From Woeseiaceae bacterium (GTDB lineage Bacteria; Pseudomonadota; Gammaproteobacteria; Steroidobacterales; Woeseiaceae): 16,841 nucleotides of DNA. The stretch's first letter is position 1. Each line of letters opens with the position of its first letter. The stretch covers positions 1 through 16,841 of the forward strand of contig WTCH01000337.1 in NCBI GenBank assembly GCA_013138675.1, given 5' to 3'. Shown piece after piece: positions 6,867-13,375 of this stretch. The notes below the pieces were generated by a model. It did no database searches, had not been told where the DNA came from, and saw nothing but the letters and a program-made list of their open reading frames with translations. Position numbers and translations under genes: made by a program.

Positions 6867-7355
6867 ATGACCGTTGCCGCCATGTATCCGGGAACATTCG
6901 ATCCCATCACACTGGGTCATGAAGATCTGGTACGAAGGGCGACGACGCTTTTCGATCGCGTTGTCGTAGCTATTGCTGATAACCCAGGCACCAAGGCGCC
7001 GCTTTTTACAACAGACGAACGCGTCGCGATGGCAGCTTCCGCCCTGGCCGATATCGATAATGTCGAAGTAGTTGGTTACAAAGGACTGACCGTCGACTTC
7101 GCTCGGGAAAACAACCTGCGTGTGATCATTCGCGGATTGCGGGCTGTGTCCGATTTCGAGTATGAGTTTCAATTGGCGAACATGAATCGTCACCTCACCG
7201 ATGAAGTCGAAACGGCTTTCCTCACACCGACCGAGAAATACACGTTTATTTCGTCGAGCCTCGTGCGCGAGGTTGCGGAGCTCGGCGGTGACGTTTCAGA
7301 ATTTGTATCGCCGAAAGTGCGACAAGCCTTGCGGGAGCGTTGCGGCCAGACCTAA
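6867..7355 (+). CDS. coaD: Phosphopantetheine adenylyltransferase CoaD
   Basis: This enzyme transfers AMP from ATP to 4'-phosphopantetheine, giving dephospho-CoA, the penultimate step of CoA synthesis. The 162-residue length is typical. The nucleotidyltransferase motif YPGTFDPITLGHEDLVRRA (7-25, with TxGH) opens the protein, followed by the substrate-binding block VIIRGLRAVSDFEYEFQ and the C-terminal ISSSLVRE motif. GAGGAG lies seven bases before ATG 6867. It follows rsmD by 11 bases and probably shares its transcript. Its TAA stop overlaps the mutM stop on the opposite strand by four bases (7352-7355). With coaBC further right, the window holds two of the CoA pathway loci. Confidence 0.98.
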   Translation: MTVAAMYPGTFDPITLGHEDLVRRATTLFDRVVVAIADNPGTKAPLFTTDERVAMAASALADIDNVEVVGYKGLTVDFARENNLRVIIRGLRAVSDFEYEFQLANMNRHLTDEVETAFLTPTEKYTFISSSLVREVAELGGDVSEFVSPKVRQALRERCGQT

Positions 7356-8164
7356 CGCTGACAGTTCTTGCAGTAATACGTCGAACGCTGGCCCTGCACG
7401 ATTGACGATACCGGCCGGTCACACCGCGAACAGGGTTCACCGTCGCGGCCGTAAACCTCAAGTTCCTGCTGGAAGTACCCAGCTTCACCATCGCCACCGT
7501 AGAAATCGCGCAGAGTGGTTCCGCCGGCCTTGATGGCTTTCGATAGTACCGTCCTGATGACTTCTGCCAGCAAGTCATAACGCGTTTTCGCTATGCGCCC
7601 GGCGGCGCGGCGCGGGTTGATACCCGCCAGAAACAGCGACTCGCTCGCATAAATGTTGCCAACGCCGACCACGACACGGGCATTCATAATGAACTGCTTG
7701 ATGGCGACGTGCCGGCCGCGCGATCGATCCCACAAGTAGGCGCCGCAGAACTCGTCGCCCAGTGGCTCGGGGCCCAGGTCGCGCAGCAGCTTGTGCTGCA
7801 ACGGGTCCGTGGCCCAATGTAATGAACCGAAGCGTCGCGGGTCACGAAATCGCAGCGCCTTTCCTGATGCGAGTTCAATGTCGAAGTGGTCGTGCACGCC
7901 GGCAGGCGTGTCGCGTTCCACGATGAACACGCTGCCCGACATACCAAGGTGAATGATTGCCGAGCCGCTGTCGGTATTGAGCAACAGGTATTTGGCGCGT
8001 CGCCCGACAGACTCAATACGGGCACCGGCCAGGTTATCGTCAACCTCGGTTGCTATCGGCCAACGCAGACGGCGTTCGCGAATAACAACGTTTTCGACGC
8101 GCTCACCGCTGACATAGGGCGAAATACCGCGACAGCTTGTTTCGACTTCGGGAAGTTCAGGCAT
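7352..8164 (-). CDS. mutM: Formamidopyrimidine-DNA glycosylase (MutM/Fpg)
   Basis: This base-excision repair glycosylase/AP lyase removes 8-oxoguanine and formamidopyrimidines. Its 270 residues match the family. The N-terminus MPELPEVET provides the catalytic Pro2 and Glu3, which fixes ATG 8164 as the start. Lys58 (KYLL), Met74 (LGMSG) and DPRRFG (108-113) match known DNA-contacting positions. The helix-two-turn-helix has VGVGNIYASESLF (166-178). The C-terminal zinc finger is complete: Cys245-X2-Cys248 and Cys265-X2-Cys268. No Shine-Dalgarno sequence is seen; TAAACT lies six bases before the ATG, and the space up to the rpmG terminator is filled by REP units. Order rpmB-rpmG-mutM-coaD matches E. 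coli. Confidence 0.98.
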   Translation of the reverse strand: MPELPEVETSCRGISPYVSGERVENVVIRERRLRWPIATEVDDNLAGARIESVGRRAKYLLLNTDSGSAIIHLGMSGSVFIVERDTPAGVHDHFDIELASGKALRFRDPRRFGSLHWATDPLQHKLLRDLGPEPLGDEFCGAYLWDRSRGRHVAIKQFIMNARVVVGVGNIYASESLFLAGINPRRAAGRIAKTRYDLLAEVIRTVLSKAIKAGGTTLRDFYGGDGEAGYFQQELEVYGRDGEPCSRCDRPVSSIVQGQRSTYYCKNCQR

Positions 8165-8178
8165 GCAGGGAGTTTACT

Positions 8179-8240
8179 GTAGGAGGGCCTTCAGGCCCGA
8201 AGTGTTCGCGGCTGAAGCCGCTCCTACAGGCCGCTCCCAC
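8179..8240. repeat. REP-type palindromic repeat pair plus partial third unit
   Basis: Two REP-like units face each other: GTAGGAGGGCCTTCAGGCCC (8179-8198) and the opposite-orientation unit TCGCGGCTGAAGCCGCTCC with TACAG following (8206-8229). A partial unit, CCGCTCCCAC, occupies 8231-8240. The second unit shares its core with the pair at 16467-16528. The two units have different stems, GGGCCT/AGGCCC and GCGGCT/AGCCGC, which each pair perfectly. They resemble REP elements of Pseudomonas/Xanthomonadales, which are mobilised by RAYT transposases; no such gene is in the window. Confidence 0.85.
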
Positions 8241-8270
8241 AAAAAAGCCCGCGTTAAGCGGGCTTCTTTT
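8241..8270 (-). terminator. Rho-independent terminator after rpmG (possibly bidirectional)
   Basis: A perfect 8-bp stem AAGCCCGC (8245-8252) / GCGGGCTT (8258-8265) with a 5-base loop. Read on the minus strand it ends in a run of T residues (8246-8241), 25 bases after the rpmG stop. On the plus strand a weaker CTTTT tail follows, but no plus-strand gene ends here. Confidence 0.92.
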
Positions 8271-8289
8271 GAATTCTGGTGAAAGCGAT

Positions 8290-8457
8290 CTATTTAATCT
8301 TCGCTTCCTTGTAGATCACGTGCTTGCGAATCGTCGGATCGTATTTTTTCGTCTCCAGCTTTTCAGGATGGAGCTTCTTGTTTTTCTGAACTGTGTAGTA
8401 GTGCCCCGTGCCGGCGCTCGATACAAGCTTGATCTTTTCGCGGTTACCCTTGGCCAT
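8290..8457 (-). CDS. rpmG: 50S ribosomal protein L33
   Basis: This is a 55-residue basic protein of the large ribosomal subunit. The translation begins MAKGNREKIKLVSSAGTGHY, continues YTVQKNKKLHPEKLETKKYD and ends PTIRKHVIYKEAKIK, which matches proteobacterial L33 over its full length (E. coli L33 is also 55 residues). It is the zinc-free form: no Cys pairs are present. A GGAG sequence lies upstream of ATG 8457. It starts 15 bases after the rpmB stop and is followed by a strong terminator, so rpmB-rpmG form a two-gene transcript. Confidence 0.97.
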   Translation of the reverse strand: MAKGNREKIKLVSSAGTGHYYTVQKNKKLHPEKLETKKYDPTIRKHVIYKEAKIK

Positions 8458-8472
8458 TAGCTGATACTCCGT

Positions 8473-8709
8473 TTAAACGCGCTGTCCCTGCGCGCGCAGG
8501 TCGGCGAGAACCTTCTCGATGCCGTGCTTGTCGATGATACGCATGCCGTTAACTGACACACGCAGGCGTACCCAGCGTCGCTCGGATTCCAGCCAAAAAC
8601 GCTTGTTCTGCAAGTTGGGCAGAAAACGGCGACGCGTCCGATTATTGGCGTGAGAAACGTTATTTCCGGACTGTGGGCGCTTTCCGGTGACCTGACATAC
8701 CTTGGACAT
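8473..8709 (-). CDS. rpmB: 50S ribosomal protein L28
   Basis: This is a 78-residue large-subunit ribosomal protein, the same length as E. coli L28. It opens MSKVCQVTGKRPQSGNNVSH, continues NNRTRRRFLPNLQNKRFW and ends with VNGMRIIDKHGIEKVLADLR. It is the first gene of rpmB-rpmG. A good sigma-70 promoter lies about 55 bases upstream. The Shine-Dalgarno region is weak, and a short inverted repeat (TGTAA/TTACA) lies between promoter and ATG; whether it has a regulatory role cannot be told. Confidence 0.98.
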   Translation of the reverse strand: MSKVCQVTGKRPQSGNNVSHANNRTRRRFLPNLQNKRFWLESERRWVRLRVSVNGMRIIDKHGIEKVLADLRAQGQRV

Positions 8710-8768
8710 TACTGTAAGTCTCTGATTTTACAAAAGGTTGCCCACGGCCTGTGAGCAGCGAGCGGAAC

Positions 8769-8797
8769 TTTATACCAGCCTGACAGATGCAATACAA
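8769..8797 (-). promoter_or_regulatory. Sigma-70 promoter of rpmB-rpmG
   Basis: On the minus strand, TTGTAT (8797-8792), a 17-base spacer ending in TGG, and TATAAA (8774-8769). Predicted start is near 8762, giving a leader of about 53 bases. A TGACAG/CTGTCA inverted repeat (8802-8807 and 8781-8786) flanks the -35 hexamer. Confidence 0.75.
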
Positions 8798-8804
8798 GAG
8801 CCTG

Positions 8805-9434
8805 TCACAAGAGACCCCGGCTGGCCATCGAAGTGGCCTGACCGTCGCCAATAATAAGGTGATCGAGGAGCCGAATATCGACCAGTTCGAGGGCCGATTT
8901 CAGCCGCTTCGTGATGCGTTCGTCAGCCTGGCTGGGCTCGGCAACGCCTGATGGGTGGTTGTGGGCGAGGATGATGGCGGCCGCGTTGACGGCGAGCGCC
9001 TCTTTGACCACTTCACGCGGGTAAACGCTGGTGCCGTCAATGGTTCCACGGAACATTTCGTCGAATCGAAGCACGCGATGGCGGTTGTCGAGATACAGGC
9101 AGCAGAACAGCTCGTGCCCCAGGTGGCGCAGTCGGGCCTGAAGGTAGGCCTCGGTATCAGCGGGACTGCGGATGGCCTCTCCGGGCACCACAGACGCCTC
9201 AAAGTAGCGCCGGGCAAGCTCGGGAAGTGCACGAATGATCCGCGCACGTGACACGCCGATGCCACGCTCCGCGATCAGCGCCTCATGGTCTGCATGAAGT
9301 ACCTCCCGCAGCCCGCCGTGCCTGTTCAGCAGGTCGGTCGCAACGCCGTCTCCGCTGCGGATAAACAGTGCCAGCAACTCGCTGTCGCTCATGACCATCC
9401 ATTGATTGCGTGTCATCAGGGCCCATTCTGGCAA
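8805..9434 (-). CDS. radC: RadC family protein (JAB/MPN metalloprotease-like domain)
   Basis: A conserved bacterial protein of unsettled function, historically linked to DNA repair (the link has been questioned). It has 209 residues: an N-terminal helical part with a helix-hairpin-helix-like segment (RGIGVSRARIIRALPELARR, about 57-76) and a C-terminal JAB1/MPN domain carrying the complete metal-binding set Glu126, His158-X-His160 and Asp171 in LAHNHPSGVAEPSQAD. It is slightly shorter than E. coli RadC (222); the N-terminal PREK-like segment is not obvious. Internal Met7 and Met13 could also be starts. It lies between rpmB and the S41 peptidase gene, whose stop is 22 bases upstream, so the two may be co-transcribed. 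In E. coli radC likewise neighbours rpmB and coaBC. Confidence 0.95.
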   Translation of the reverse strand: MPEWALMTRNQWMVMSDSELLALFIRSGDGVATDLLNRHGGLREVLHADHEALIAERGIGVSRARIIRALPELARRYFEASVVPGEAIRSPADTEAYLQARLRHLGHELFCCLYLDNRHRVLRFDEMFRGTIDGTSVYPREVVKEALAVNAAAIILAHNHPSGVAEPSQADERITKRLKSALELVDIRLLDHLIIGDGQATSMASRGLL

Positions 9435-9456
9435 TCCTGGTCACAGCAACAAGACG

Positions 9457-10812
9457 TCAATCACGCCGGGATGACGGGTTTCGCGCCAGGTCTTTGGCAA
9501 CGGCAAGCGCCTGGTCCGGTTCGGCCTCGATATCGACAGGTACGCCGACGCCCTCGATGCGGCCGTGGGCGATGGAGTAGTAGTCGGCCACGGGTAAGCT
9601 GACCTGGAACCCGTCACGGACGTCGAACATGCTTTGCGACAGCATTTCACCGGCTGACCGCCGTCCAATCAGTGTCGTTACACCCGAGCTGCGAAAAGCG
9701 TCGGCCGCGAGCTCGGTTGCGGATGCGGATCGCTCGTCAAGCAGGACGAACACCGGACCGTCAAAATTTGGGCTTTTCGGGTTGAATCTCAGGCGCAAGA
9801 TGTCGGATTCCTGCACGGCCTGCCAGAACGCGATAATCGACCACCCCTCCCAGGGCATCGTCTCAAGTACTTCGTCGGTCGATGGTGCCTTGTCGTGATT
9901 GCGGCCCCAGACCTGGGAAATGAAGAAACCGGCATCGACGGGCTCGTCGATAACATGCTCGACGAGGGGTTTTACGGCAAATGCTCCGCCGCCGTTCCCG
10001 CGCAAATCAATAATCAGTGCCGCCGGATCTTCCACGGCAATACGCTCGAACGCGGCGTCAATCTGTTCGATCGTATCCGCACCCATCATTGTCCGGACTG
10101 TCAGCACCGCGACGTCATCCGCAAACTCAACGGTCGCGGCCTCGAAGCCGACACGGTAGTTGTCGAAGAACGCGAACATCTCCGCCGCGGACTGTGCTGA
10201 TCGTTTGAACTGAAAGTGCGAGAACGGTTCGTTCTGCCATAGCCAGCGAAAGCCGAACAGCAGATCAAGGTCGTCCGTCGCGACGTCGGCGACCCGCCCG
10301 AGTTCCGCGCGAAACGTGAGATATGCCTCTTGCTGTAGATCGTCGGGCGAGAACAGCTTGGCGGCAACAACGGCGTCGAAGTCGTCGAGTATGGCCGGGT
10401 AGTCACGCAAAACCGTGGCTTGGTCCACCCGACTTCCAGAGATCGATCCTGCGAAGACACCATCGTCGATGCTTCCTTGGAATTGATCGCCGTCGAACCG
10501 CAAATCGACCACGCCTTCTCCCCAGGGCGCGGTAACGTCGCCGCGGTAACTACCGTCGTTAACGAGGTGCGCTTCAAACGTCATCAAGCCGGCGGAAACA
10601 TCACGCTCCCCCGGGATGGCCTGCAGCAGCGGCAGCGACCCGGACAGACTTCTTGCATGCAGTCCGGACGGGTCGCGCTCGATCTCGAGATGCAGTTCGA
10701 CCGGACCGAGTGAGCGCGAATCGAGTTGTACATGCCAGACCGATGAGTCGCCGGCGGCAGCCAGCGGAGTCGCCAGCAGCATTGCGAGTGCCATAACTAG
10801 TGTTCGGATCAT
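9457..10812 (-). CDS. Secreted S41-family (C-terminal processing/IRBP-like) peptidase
   Basis: A 451-residue exported protein, probably periplasmic. It begins with a signal peptide (hydrophobic 4-18, AAA before about 21; no lipobox Cys). Residues about 25-130 look like a beta-rich N-terminal region with repeated G-S/D strands. The S41 core lies at about 225-430: DLRGNGGG (269-276), RSASATELAADAF (361-373) and the strand block VADYYSIAHGRIEGVGVPVD (408-427). Ser364 aligns with the nucleophile Ser430 of E. coli Prc, but the position of the Prc catalytic Lys455 is Glu389 (GRRSAGEM), so this is not a canonical Ser-Lys CTP; an IRBP/tricorn-like S41 arrangement is more likely. No PDZ domain is evident. 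GGGAGAGG precedes ATG 10812. It diverges from coaBC and is followed by radC. Substrate unknown. Confidence 0.85.
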   Translation of the reverse strand: MIRTLVMALAMLLATPLAAAGDSSVWHVQLDSRSLGPVELHLEIERDPSGLHARSLSGSLPLLQAIPGERDVSAGLMTFEAHLVNDGSYRGDVTAPWGEGVVDLRFDGDQFQGSIDDGVFAGSISGSRVDQATVLRDYPAILDDFDAVVAAKLFSPDDLQQEAYLTFRAELGRVADVATDDLDLLFGFRWLWQNEPFSHFQFKRSAQSAAEMFAFFDNYRVGFEAATVEFADDVAVLTVRTMMGADTIEQIDAAFERIAVEDPAALIIDLRGNGGGAFAVKPLVEHVIDEPVDAGFFISQVWGRNHDKAPSTDEVLETMPWEGWSIIAFWQAVQESDILRLRFNPKSPNFDGPVFVLLDERSASATELAADAFRSSGVTTLIGRRSAGEMLSQSMFDVRDGFQVSLPVADYYSIAHGRIEGVGVPVDIEAEPDQALAVAKDLARNPSSRRD

Positions 10813-10903
10813 GGAATTCCTCTCCCTTTAGAAGACCAGATGCACCGGGCTTCAGATTGGATGCTAACGCACTGGCAATGCCACGGGGCGGCAGGATAAG
10901 CTC

Positions 10904-12151
10904 GTGCCTATGAATGTGTTACTGGGCATCACCGGCGGGATAGCCGCGTACAAGACACCAGAGCTGGTGCGACGCCTGCGCGAGCGTGGCGCGGACGTGC
11001 AGATCGTAATGACCGCCTCTGCAGGCGAATTCGTAACCGAGACGGCTCTGCAGGCCGTTTCCGGCAGGCCGATTCGAGCCAATCTCTGGGACAAGGAAGC
11101 CGAGGCATCGATGAGCCATATCGAGCTCGCACGCTGGGCAGACATCGTGTTGATCGCGCCGGCAACGGCCGAGATTATGGCGCGCCTCGCATCGGGTGCC
11201 GCGGCCGACCTGCTGACCACGCTCTGCCTGGCAACCGAGGCGCCACTCGCCATCGCGCCGGCCATGAACCATGTCATGTGGGGTAACGCAGCCGTCCAGG
11301 CGAATCGCAAGACACTGGAGGGGCGTGGTGTGCAGATCCTCGGGCCTGACCATGGTTCCCAGGCTTGCGGCGAAACCGGCGCAGGTCGCATGCTTGATCC
11401 CGACGAAATAGCGGGCATCATTTGTGGGCCACAATTGGTCGCGACAGAAGGTCAGGGCGTTCTTGCAGGCAAGACCGTCCTGGTTACGGCGGGGCCAACT
11501 CGCGAGCCGATCGACCCGGTGCGTTACATCACCAATCGCAGCTCGGGCAAGATGGGCTACGCAATAGCGAGTGCCGCGGTCGCACAGGGGGCGAAGGTCA
11601 CACTCATCAGCGGGCCCGTAAACCTGCCGGGGCCGAGAGGCGTTGACGTCGTACATGTGAAGACTGCGCGTCAGATGTATGAGGCGGCCCATGAGCACCT
11701 TGCGGGTGTCGACATTTTTGTTGCTGCCGCCGCGGTGTCCGATTATCGGCCCTCGGATGCGGCGAAGCAGAAGATCAAGAAGAACAATGAGACCATGCAG
11801 CTTGAGCTGGTGCGATCGCAGGATATTCTCGCGTCGGTCGCCGGGCTCGATGACGCACCGTTCACGGTTGGGTTCGCGGCAGAAACCGAGAACGTGCGTG
11901 ACTACGCGCTTGGCAAGCTCGAAAAAAAGAACCTCGACATGATCGTTGCGAATCGCGTTGGTGACGACTGTGGTTTTGACCTCGACGACAATGAGATTGA
12001 GGTCTATTGGAAAGATGGCGAGAAGGGCTTTGCCAGGGCCCCGAAAACGGAACTGGCAGAACAGATCATGCAACTCGTCGCGGAGCGGTTCACGGCCGCG
12101 CGCGGCCCCGATACACAACCAAGGCTGACACGACTACATGCGATCGATTGA
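10904..12151 (+). CDS. coaBC: Bifunctional phosphopantothenoylcysteine decarboxylase / phosphopantothenate-cysteine ligase
   Basis: This protein catalyses two consecutive steps of CoA synthesis: CTP-dependent ligation of cysteine to 4'-phosphopantothenate (CoaB, C-terminal) and FMN-dependent decarboxylation (CoaC, N-terminal). Its 415 residues are typical. The CoaC half shows GITGGIAAYK (8-17), catalytic His72 in MSHIELARWAD, PAMN (119-122) and Cys155 in ACGETGAGRM. The CoaB half shows TAGPTREPIDPVRYITNRSS (195-214, with Asn211), AAAAVSDYRP (274-283) and the KIKK motif from Lys290. The start is GTG 10904 with AGGA seven bases upstream; ATG 10910 is possible. It overlaps dut by 14 bases. Confidence 0.98.
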   Translation: MPMNVLLGITGGIAAYKTPELVRRLRERGADVQIVMTASAGEFVTETALQAVSGRPIRANLWDKEAEASMSHIELARWADIVLIAPATAEIMARLASGAAADLLTTLCLATEAPLAIAPAMNHVMWGNAAVQANRKTLEGRGVQILGPDHGSQACGETGAGRMLDPDEIAGIICGPQLVATEGQGVLAGKTVLVTAGPTREPIDPVRYITNRSSGKMGYAIASAAVAQGAKVTLISGPVNLPGPRGVDVVHVKTARQMYEAAHEHLAGVDIFVAAAAVSDYRPSDAAKQKIKKNNETMQLELVRSQDILASVAGLDDAPFTVGFAAETENVRDYALGKLEKKNLDMIVANRVGDDCGFDLDDNEIEVYWKDGEKGFARAPKTELAEQIMQLVAERFTAARGPDTQPRLTRLHAID

Positions 12152-12593
12152 ACTGAAGATACTTGATTCCCGACTCGGAGACTCGATAGAACTGCCGCAC
12201 TATGCGACCGATGGCTCGGCGGGGCTCGACATGCGTGCCTGCATCGACGAGCCGCTGACGGTAGAGCCCGGTGAAACAGTACTGATACCAACCGGCCTTG
12301 CGATACACATTGGTGATGCGTCGCTGGCCGCCGTTTTGCTGCCGCGGTCCGGACTTGGTCACAAGCATGGACTCGTGCTCGGCAATTTGACCGGGCTGAT
12401 CGACTCCGACTACCAGGGGCAGGTCTTCATATCCTGCTGGAACAGGAGTTCAAAGAGTTACGAAGTGCAGCCAGCCGAGCGCATCGCGCAAATGGTTTTT
12501 GTGGCGGTAGAGCAGGTGCGCTTCAACATCGTCGACGAGTTTGACGACAGTGATCGTGGCGCAGGAGGGTTCGGTCACTCAGGAACGGCTTGA
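12138..12593 (+). CDS. dut: dUTP diphosphatase (trimeric dUTPase)
   Basis: This enzyme hydrolyses dUTP to dUMP and PPi, keeping uracil out of DNA and supplying dUMP for dTMP synthesis. Its 151 residues match E. coli Dut. All five dUTPase motifs are present: motif 1 GSAGLDMRA (26-34), motif 2 LLPRSGLGHKHG (67-78), motif 3 GLIDSDYQGQ (86-95, with the catalytic Asp), motif 4 PAERIAQMVF (112-121) and motif 5 RGAGGFGHSG (140-149). The start lies inside the end of coaBC (14-base overlap), as in the conserved coaBC-dut pair. Its 3' end overlaps the convergent DUF4124 gene by 19 bases. Confidence 0.98.
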   Translation: MRSIELKILDSRLGDSIELPHYATDGSAGLDMRACIDEPLTVEPGETVLIPTGLAIHIGDASLAAVLLPRSGLGHKHGLVLGNLTGLIDSDYQGQVFISCWNRSSKSYEVQPAERIAQMVFVAVEQVRFNIVDEFDDSDRGAGGFGHSGTA

Positions 12594-13258
12594 GCAAGCG
12601 TTTCCGGTACAGCTCGGGTTTGCGGCTCGTCGGCCGATATACCCTTGATTGTCTTGAAGCGCTCAATATCGCCTTGAAAGCGATCGCGAATCCGTTGCTC
12701 TTCGTCCCTGAACTTCTTCAGGTTTTCTTTGTGGCGACCGATCGAGGAATCCGTGTCACCAATGTCTTCAACGAGCTTCGGATCAATCGGCTGGGCCGCG
12801 GGGTCTGAGCTATAGGGCTTGTAGCGGCCGGCCTCGTTCTTGAGCTTGTCGAGGCGGCGTTGCAGGTTGCGCAGGTAAAGTTCAGTCACGCGGGCCTGTG
12901 CCTGGAACAGTTCGACGCGGCGATCCCGGTGCATCTCGATCTCGGCGACTGACACGTAAGTATTCAAGAGTGCCTGGTCCGCGCGAAATTGAAGTTCCTT
13001 GTTCACTTCCAGCGCCCTAGCCGTGGCTTCGGCGGCAAGCTGCTCTTCCGTCTTCCTGCCTTCGAGCTCACCGACGACGACACCCTGGTCATTGAGAACG
13101 TCTTTGGGTTTGTCGGCGTACTCGGGCGGAATGCGGTCGCCGTACTGCTTGATGCCTTCATCGTCATACCAGCTGTATACCGGGCGCTGCTTGGTCTGTG
13201 CGCTGGCGTCCAAGGGCACGAGGAGGCAAAGAATGACCGAAAAAAGTAGTAGTCGCAT
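12575..13258 (-). CDS. DUF4124-domain secreted coiled-coil protein
   Basis: An exported protein of unknown function, 227 residues. It has a signal peptide (hydrophobic 3-15, DASAQ cleavage near 20-21), then a DUF4124-like segment VYSWYDDEGIKQYGDRIPPEYADK (27-50, the WxDxxGxxxYgDxxP pattern), followed by two charged helical stretches with coiled-coil character (about 70-145 and 172-205) and a Pro/Ala-rich tail. No Cys pair or enzyme motif is visible. It converges on dut and overlaps it by 19 coding bases. It occupies the position of slmA (E. coli) or algC-argB (Pseudomonas) between dut and pyrE. A periplasmic structural or scaffold role is only a guess. Confidence 0.8.
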   Translation of the reverse strand: MRLLLFSVILCLLVPLDASAQTKQRPVYSWYDDEGIKQYGDRIPPEYADKPKDVLNDQGVVVGELEGRKTEEQLAAEATARALEVNKELQFRADQALLNTYVSVAEIEMHRDRRVELFQAQARVTELYLRNLQRRLDKLKNEAGRYKPYSSDPAAQPIDPKLVEDIGDTDSSIGRHKENLKKFRDEEQRIRDRFQGDIERFKTIKGISADEPQTRAVPETLAQAVPE

Positions 13259-13375
13259 AGCGTAACTATGCCATGTCTGGCAATTTAATAATTAGGACTG
13301 GTTCGCGAAATAACAGCTTAGTCGCCTCTACGGATCTTGTAAAATATTTACCGATATCACTATAAATTCAACAAC
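13259..13375. other. AT-rich intergenic region between pyrE and the DUF4124 gene
   Basis: 117 bases, clearly richer in A/T than the surroundings. On the minus strand TTGTTG-18 bases-TAAATA (ending near 13346) could be a promoter for the DUF4124 gene. On the plus strand TTGTAA-18 bases-TATAAA points into the 3' end of pyrE. CGATATCAC occurs at 13352-13360 and again at 13379-13387, inside the last codons of pyrE. No strong terminator hairpin for pyrE is visible. Confidence 0.4.

Noticed and set aside
10919..12118. 399-codon open frame on the minus strand
   Set aside because: It lies antisense to coaBC, whose every family motif is present; the translation has no recognisable domain and the composition of a codon-bias shadow.
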